Positions 30,140 through 33,558 of a stretch of DNA of 33,558 nucleotides are shown here, piece by piece; position 1 is the first letter of the stretch; each line of letters starts with the position of its first letter. The position numbers and the translations under genes are program-made. Below the pieces are notes generated by a model, which was not told where the DNA came from, searched no databases, and worked only from the letters and a program-made list of their open reading frames with translations. This stretch comes from a virus, in the IMG/VR virus record IMGVR_UViG_3300022669_000008, positions 1-33,558 of that record; one strand, 5' to 3'.

Positions 30140-30396
30140 TCATCCTCCTCTTTGGTAAATGCTTTTCTAAGCCTTAAGGCACTTTGTACGAACATGTGCA
30201 ATCCCACTTCGTAATGCTTTTGGCTCGTTGAGATTTCGGCCAATATCTTTGACAGCTCTTCTCCTAAGCAATAGAGCGCCACGGCATATCTTTCGTCTGG
30301 TTCGAGTCTGGTTAAGGTGTCTTCGTCCTCTAGGAACTTCCTCAAACTTTTGAGAAACGCGTCGCATTCTTCGCTAAACTTCAGCACATCTTTCAT
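30115..30396 (-). CDS. Helical hypothetical protein
   Basis: 93 residues, charged helices throughout (SEECDAFLKSLRKFLEDED; ERYAVALYCLGEELSKILAE). No recognised domain. Weak resemblance in layout to the following protein (both have a RYA-led hydrophobic helix in the middle), so an old duplication is possible. GGGGAAATA precedes the ATG. Confidence 0.65.
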   Translation of the reverse strand: MKDVLKFSEECDAFLKSLRKFLEDEDTLTRLEPDERYAVALYCLGEELSKILAEISTSQKHYEVGLHMFVQSALRLRKAFTKEEDECRIKKTQ

Positions 30397-30411
30397 TATT
30401 TCCCCTTTTTC

Positions 30412-30720
30412 CTACTTTTTACCTTTTTTTTTGGGAGTTTTGCGCTTTTTGGCGTCTCCTTCTCCCATTCTTTCGCCATTTTTGGCATGTTGGCGTACAT
30501 GTATTTTTTCTGTGCTTGGCTTTTGAAGGGCATCTTCAATCTCCTTTTTTCGGGCCTCGAGTTCTTTTAGTGATTTGGCCTCTTCTTTCTTTTTTTCTTC
30601 GATAACTTGGTAGTTATCTTCTTGCGGAACCCCTATGAATCCTCGCTGACAGCCTAAGCAAATTCCCGTGTTATTTGTTTGCACGATACCTCTGCAGCTT
30701 TGGCATTCCATGAAATGCAT
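30412..30720 (-). CDS. Zinc-ribbon protein with Lys-rich tail
   Basis: 102 residues. CQSC (residues 6-9) and CLGC (21-24) make a single zinc ribbon at the N-terminus. A long Lys/Glu coiled coil (EEKKKEEAKSLKELEARKKE) follows, ending in a very basic Lys-run. The combination suggests RNA or DNA binding. It begins on the previous stop codon (TAATG), with GGAG upstream. Confidence 0.7.
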   Translation of the reverse strand: MHFMECQSCRGIVQTNNTGICLGCQRGFIGVPQEDNYQVIEEKKKEEAKSLKELEARKKEIEDALQKPSTEKIHVRQHAKNGERMGEGDAKKRKTPKKKGKK

Positions 30721-30929
30721 TAATCTACTCCTTCAACGTAAAGAATTTCTAAGAGTTCCTCTAAAAAGTTTTCCTCTTCTTCAGCGATGTTTTCCGCATA
30801 TTTTAGTCTTTGTCGAATGCGTTTTCTTGATGAATGAATAGAAGAAAGCATGTCGAAAGAGTGGATAACAGTTTTCAGGCTGTCCATGTCCTCAAAGAGG
30901 TCTCCATTAAAGGAGATTTGAACGCTCAT
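30720..30929 (-). CDS. Small helical acidic protein
   Basis: 69 residues. A short beta start (MSVQISFNGDLFEDMDSLK) is followed by a basic helix (SRKRIRQRLKYAENIAEEE) and an acidic end (NFLEELLEILY). Coupled to the RusA gene by a four-base overlap. No function assigned. Confidence 0.65.
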   Translation of the reverse strand: MSVQISFNGDLFEDMDSLKTVIHSFDMLSSIHSSRKRIRQRLKYAENIAEEEENFLEELLEILYVEGVD

Positions 30930-31540
30930 TGTTCTCCCACGCTTTGGGGTTGAGGCTTCATTGCTTCTGCTTCGAAGTAAATATGCCTTCCTTCATCGTC
31001 TTCTTGCATATAAACCCGCACTACTTCACGGTTATGGCGACCCAAGCGGTTCGCTTTTTTTATCAAATAGTTAAGGTCTTCTACCGAAACCTCTCCTTTG
31101 ACTGTTATTGCATGTTCGTTTATCATGTTCTCCCCCAAGGGTTGAATATAAATCTCCACTCTAGGTTCATCGGAGTAGAGCTTTTTGCAGCAGATGCATG
31201 CAATGAGATTGTCGTCTTCATATGCAATCCCATTCAAAACATCCGCATAAAATTTGACATAGTTGTCGAGGTCTGGCTTTCGATAATTGTAAGTGCCTCT
31301 GAGGGCTGTTTTCTTGGCCTTAGAGAGACTTTTAGGTATTGGGGTATAGCAAAGTACCGTGAACTCGATTGGTTCGTTAGAGAGCATTTTAAAGCCATTC
31401 TCGCGCATTTGCGACGCGAAGTGCCATTTAAGGCTTCTTTTGTCTTTGTATTGCTCGTCATAAGTGATTACTTTCCCTTTGTTTCTTCCAAACCTGGGTC
31501 TTTTCTTCGCTATGGGTTCATGTATTACAGTCAAAAACAT
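30926..31540 (-). CDS. rusA: RusA-family Holliday-junction resolvase
   Basis: 204 residues. RusA dimers cut four-way DNA junctions; phages use them in recombination and to prepare branched DNA for packaging. The N-terminal 138 residues match the family: IAKKRPRFGRNKGKVITYDE, then the acidic active-site run RKPDLDNYVKFYADVLNG (D90, D92, D100) and YEDDNLI (D109/D110). The remaining 66 residues (NEHAITVKGEVSVEDLNYLI...) are an extension not usual in RusA and may be a fused small domain. GAGG precedes the ATG. It probably works with RecT and YqaJ from the opposite arm. Confidence 0.88.
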   Translation of the reverse strand: MFLTVIHEPIAKKRPRFGRNKGKVITYDEQYKDKRSLKWHFASQMRENGFKMLSNEPIEFTVLCYTPIPKSLSKAKKTALRGTYNYRKPDLDNYVKFYADVLNGIAYEDDNLIACICCKKLYSDEPRVEIYIQPLGENMINEHAITVKGEVSVEDLNYLIKKANRLGRHNREVVRVYMQEDDEGRHIYFEAEAMKPQPQSVGEQ

Positions 31541-31736
31541 CTTTATGCCTCATTCTGTACTTTGCATTATATTTCTTACGATGTTCAAGGACTTTGTCTT
31601 TGTGATGTTTACGCCAAAGCATGACGTAATCTTTGTGACATTCCTTGCATCGTTGCATTCTTTTCCCTTTGCTCCAGTAAAAGTCATCTGTCGAGTCCTT
31701 ACACTGCCCGCAGAGGCTGCATTTCGTTTGAGCCAT
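31518..31736 (-). CDS. Small zinc-finger protein
   Basis: 72 residues. CSLC (residues 6-9), Cys12 and a second pair CKEC (30-33) followed by HKDY form a zinc-finger seen in small phage proteins and in the N-terminus of endonuclease VII-like enzymes. The nuclease part of such enzymes is absent. The C-terminal half is a basic helix (VMLWRKHHKDKVLEHRKKY). Overlaps the RusA gene by 23 bases and the regulator gene by 38. AAGGAC is at the start. Confidence 0.7.
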   Translation of the reverse strand: MAQTKCSLCGQCKDSTDDFYWSKGKRMQRCKECHKDYVMLWRKHHKDKVLEHRKKYNAKYRMRHKDVFDCNT

Positions 31737-32043
31737 GAATAGTCCTTATTTTTTTTCTCACTGAGCGTTCTTCACAGTGCTCTAGAGCTTTTTTCTCTAA
31801 AGTATTTTGGTTCAGGTCGTACAACCTGGCTAATCCTTGGATTTCAGATTGTGTTGGCATGTCACGGAAATAGCCTGTTTCCAGGTTTTTTAATCTCCCA
31901 CATGTGATACCGATGAACTCTGCAGCTCGATACTGCTTAAGCCCTATGGCATCTCTTGCGTCTCTGATTGCTTGAGCAAAGTCTTTCTCTTCCACAGTGG
32001 AATGAAAGTTAGATAGTGCATCTTCTAAAACAAGTAATGGCAT
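31699..32043 (-). CDS. Xre-family transcriptional regulator
   Basis: 114 residues. The helix-turn-helix lies at residues about 22-75: DFAQAIRDARDAIGLKQYRA, then AAEFIGITCGRLKNLETGYF, with a final helix IQGLARLYDLNQNTLEKKAL. It follows the helicase loader gene directly, with GAGGAG before the ATG. A second regulator besides the 71-residue one at 448 suggests a two-protein switch between early and late or lysis-lysogeny states, or a late timing control. Targets unknown; the palindromes at 769-782 and 33437-33454 are candidates. Confidence 0.75.
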   Translation of the reverse strand: MPLLVLEDALSNFHSTVEEKDFAQAIRDARDAIGLKQYRAAEFIGITCGRLKNLETGYFRDMPTQSEIQGLARLYDLNQNTLEKKALEHCEERSVRKKIRTIHGSNEMQPLRAV

Positions 32044-32595
32044 TTAATTTTCTCCTCTTAAGTCTGGTCCATCAAAAATCATCCAGCGAAAATCTTTGAA
32101 CCTTGAGAAAATCCTTTTTCCGTATTGGTTCTCTATTTCGCGAGCATTTAAATTTGTGCTGATGATGGTTATCCTTTCGTCTTCCCAACGACCATCAATC
32201 AGTTCGTAGTAGTCTCTTTCCGAACGCTCTGTACTTCTATCCATACCAAAGTCATCAATAAATAAAAAATTAACTTCAATTAGGCATTGAATTGTATAAC
32301 TACAGGAACCGTATTTCTTAGTATCTTCCACTAAACGGTCATCTAGCGTCTTTGATTTAAACCAACGAGTGCTCGCGATGCCGTATCTTTCGATAAGCCC
32401 CCTAGCCAGACAGTAAGAAAAGTAGGTTTTTCCTCGTCCTGCTTGTCCTGTCAGCACTAGGCTCACTGGTTTGTGTATTAATTCTTTGCCCTTCTCAATG
32501 ATTTCACGAGGGAGCTTATCTGCCGTAGCTAGCGACACAGAAGCGAATCGTTTTTTTATTCCATTGAGTTGAACAAAATCATTCCAAGGTGTCAT
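32044..32595 (-). CDS. DnaC-like helicase loader ATPase
   Basis: 183 residues. Walker A GQAGRGKT (residues 50-57), Walker B FLFIDDFG (110-117) and sensor-I ISTNL (145-149) identify an AAA+ ATPase of the DnaC/IstB group. A loader delivers the replicative helicase to the origin; phages that lack their own helicase use such a protein to recruit the host enzyme. The start overlaps the initiator stop by four bases (ATGA). The pair resembles lambda O-P in layout, although lambda P itself is not an ATPase. Confidence 0.85.
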   Translation of the reverse strand: MTPWNDFVQLNGIKKRFASVSLATADKLPREIIEKGKELIHKPVSLVLTGQAGRGKTYFSYCLARGLIERYGIASTRWFKSKTLDDRLVEDTKKYGSCSYTIQCLIEVNFLFIDDFGMDRSTERSERDYYELIDGRWEDERITIISTNLNAREIENQYGKRIFSRFKDFRWMIFDGPDLRGEN

Positions 32596-33383
32596 TCAGC
32601 TGCCCAATTTGAAGGTGTCCATTCGTCCTTTGGGTGTGCTTCTTCCCAGCCTCTAAGTTTTCCTTTCGGATTGTTCCCTGTCTGGGAGCGATATGCTTTT
32701 TTGTTTTCTGCTTTTTCGTTGGCTCGAGAGAACCAAGATGTAAGAAATTTCCTCCAGAGCTTCTTTCTGCTTTTGGTTGGGTTGCTTAGAACCCATTGCT
32801 CGGCACGGATAATCTCTTGAGAAATGTCAATATCAGGGAATGCAAGCTTCCACGCATCAATGTCGTTTTTGGTGATGCCTTTAAATTTGCCATCAGATGA
32901 AGAAAAAGCGAACTCAGGTCGCTGCTCATGTTCGTGCGAAGCACCGGACTGAGCTATATTCTTATCTTTACTCTCTTCTTTACTATATATAATAGGAGAG
33001 GATGGATTTTTATCCATGTCAGCATTGGATTTAAATCCAACCCCCTTTGGATTTTTATCCAACCCTGCATTGGATTGACTTTCAGCTACCGCCTCATTGA
33101 GTGTAGCCCTTATTACCCTGGTTCTACCGTCAAAGCTAACATCTGCCAGTAGATTAAGCTTTCTTAGCTTTGTTAATGACTTTGCAACTGTGTTTTCCTT
33201 AGCTCCAAGTTTTGAGGCTAGGTATTCGTTGCTGGCAAAGCATCCTCCATGATTTTTGCAATAGAGGGCGTCAATCCAAGAAAGTAAAAACTTCTCCATT
33301 AGGGTTAATTCTTCTCTTTCAAGAATCTCTGCTGGGATGAATATCCCAGTAAAACGAGGTTTTGGCGTAGGTGTGTTACTCAT
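32592..33383 (-). CDS. Replication initiator with N-terminal winged helix
   Basis: 263 residues. Residues about 10-95 are a winged helix (FIPAEILEREELTLMEKFLL; GGCFASNEYLASKLGAKENT; VAKSLTKLRKLNLLADVSF) of the kind in phage initiators. Residues 103-128 (LDKNPKG, FKSN, MDKNPSS) are coded by palindromic iterons, and the next 15 by an AT-rich stretch. The C-terminal domain (DIDAWKLAFPDIDISQEIIR; KSRKKLWRKFLTSWFSRANE) resembles DnaT/DnaD-type helicase-loader contacts. So, as in lambda O, the N-terminus probably binds the origin inside its own gene and the C-terminus recruits the loader. First gene of the leftward block; a GGGGG-rich ribosome site precedes the ATG. Confidence 0.8.
   Translation of the reverse strand: MSNTPTPKPRFTGIFIPAEILEREELTLMEKFLLSWIDALYCKNHGGCFASNEYLASKLGAKENTVAKSLTKLRKLNLLADVSFDGRTRVIRATLNEAVAESQSNAGLDKNPKGVGFKSNADMDKNPSSPIIYSKEESKDKNIAQSGASHEHEQRPEFAFSSSDGKFKGITKNDIDAWKLAFPDIDISQEIIRAEQWVLSNPTKSRKKLWRKFLTSWFSRANEKAENKKAYRSQTGNNPKGKLRGWEEAHPKDEWTPSNWAAE
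32953..33075. other. Replication origin with iterons inside the initiator gene
   Basis: Three palindromes and one half-site: ATGGAT-TTTT-ATCCAT (33002-33017), TTGGAT-TTAA-ATCCAA (33025-33040), TTGGAT-TTTT-ATCCAA (33047-33062), and TTGGAT alone (33070-33075). Centres are 22-23 bases apart, about two helical turns. Immediately 3' in the gene lies an AT-rich run (32953-32995, including ACTATATATAATAG), suited to unwinding. The layout is that of lambda ori in gene O. Activity is inferred. Confidence 0.78.
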
Positions 33384-33404
33384 GACCGCCCCCTTTATTT
33401 TCTA

Positions 33405-33434
33405 TATATAAAAAGGTATGGCGGAAAAGTTCAG
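33405..33434 (-). promoter_or_regulatory. Candidate promoter of the leftward block
   Basis: Leftward CTGAAC (33429-33434) and TATATA (33405-33410) are 18 bases apart, giving a weak sigma-70-like promoter about 22 bases before the initiator gene. The palindrome at 33437-33454 lies directly upstream of the -35, where a regulator could act. No other clear promoter was found in the 28-kb block. Confidence 0.4.
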
Positions 33435-33436
33435 GT

Positions 33437-33454
33437 GTGTTATAGTGATAACAC
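33437..33454 (+). promoter_or_regulatory. Palindromic operator with extended -10 promoter
   Basis: GTGTTATAGTGATAACAC is a perfect inverted repeat (7-base arms, 4-base centre). Read rightward it contains TGTTATAGT (33438-33446), an extended -10 (TG-n-TATAGT) that can work without a good -35. The same palindrome sits before the leftward promoter, so one protein could control both directions. It shares the CACTAT/ATAGTG core with the site at 769-782. Rightward RNA would cross the end repeats to the terminators at 196-243. Confidence 0.5.
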
Positions 33455-33460
33455 TGAAGA

Positions 33461-33558
33461 GCGAGCTCTTGGGATTTATATGGTTTAAACATTTGAGTTT
33501 CCTTGGGTTAGTTTTTTAGTAGAAGCGAGCTCTTGGGATTTACATGGTTTAAACATTT
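33461..33558. repeat. 64-base tandem repeat, right-end copies
   Basis: A full unit (33461-33524) and the first 34 bases of the next (33525-33558). 33480-33558 equals 2-80 exactly; the base before differs (T at 33479, C at 1). The units are separated from the initiator gene only by the palindrome and promoter. A direct repeat at both ends means a circular or terminally repeated molecule opened within the array. Confidence 0.9.

Noticed and set aside
33437-33454. XerC/XerD dif-type or phage attachment site
   Set aside because: The palindrome is short and no integrase is present; an operator reading explains it better.

Overview
This window looks like an essentially complete genome of a small, short-tailed double-stranded DNA phage. 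It has a terminase large subunit, a P22-like portal, a scaffold, an N4-gp56-type major capsid protein, head-tail and ejection-type proteins and tail fibres. I see no tape-measure protein, sheath or tail tube, so a podovirus is the best reading. The two ends share 79 identical bases (2-80 equals 33480-33558) inside a 64-base tandem repeat. The molecule is therefore probably circular or circularly permuted, about 33.4-33.5 kb, and was opened at the repeat. The host cannot be named from sequence alone. A lipoprotein and a signal-peptide protein in the likely lysis region suggest a Gram-negative host.

Layout. Positions 1-450 hold degenerate 64-base repeats, a small ORF with a perfect Shine-Dalgarno, and two terminators. 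448-906 is a regulatory switch: a leftward 71-residue helix-turn-helix gene faces a rightward promoter with a palindrome between its -35 and -10. 907-4030 is a rightward operon: an acidic protein, a RecT-like annealing protein, a 53-residue linker gene, a YqaJ exonuclease, then small accessory genes. 4030-5187 holds short exported or membrane proteins and is the best place for lysis functions. From 33383 down to 5184 one leftward block of about 28 kb carries, in transcription order: an initiator with an internal iteron origin, a DnaC-like loader, a second Xre regulator, zinc-finger and RusA genes, many small early genes, ParB-like protein, small and large terminase, a structured leader, portal, scaffold, capsid, connectors, ejection proteins and tail fibres.

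How it works together. The initiator/origin/loader arrangement copies the logic of lambda O-ori-P: iterons inside the initiator gene, an AT-rich stretch just downstream, and the loader gene overlapping the initiator stop. RecT, YqaJ and RusA give annealing, end resection and Holliday-junction resolution. I recognise no DNA or RNA polymerase, integrase or endolysin, so replication and transcription probably use host enzymes.

The most interesting non-coding signals are: (i) a multi-stem leader before the portal gene (25024-25162), in which the 3' strand of a three-way junction can instead pair with the portal start codon; (ii) the iteron origin (32953-33075); (iii) the end repeats with an extended -10 promoter and twin terminators, which together could define a small rightward RNA; and (iv) a 9-base motif, GCTACACGC, recurring in leader regions. 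No tRNA, CRISPR array or insertion sequence was seen.
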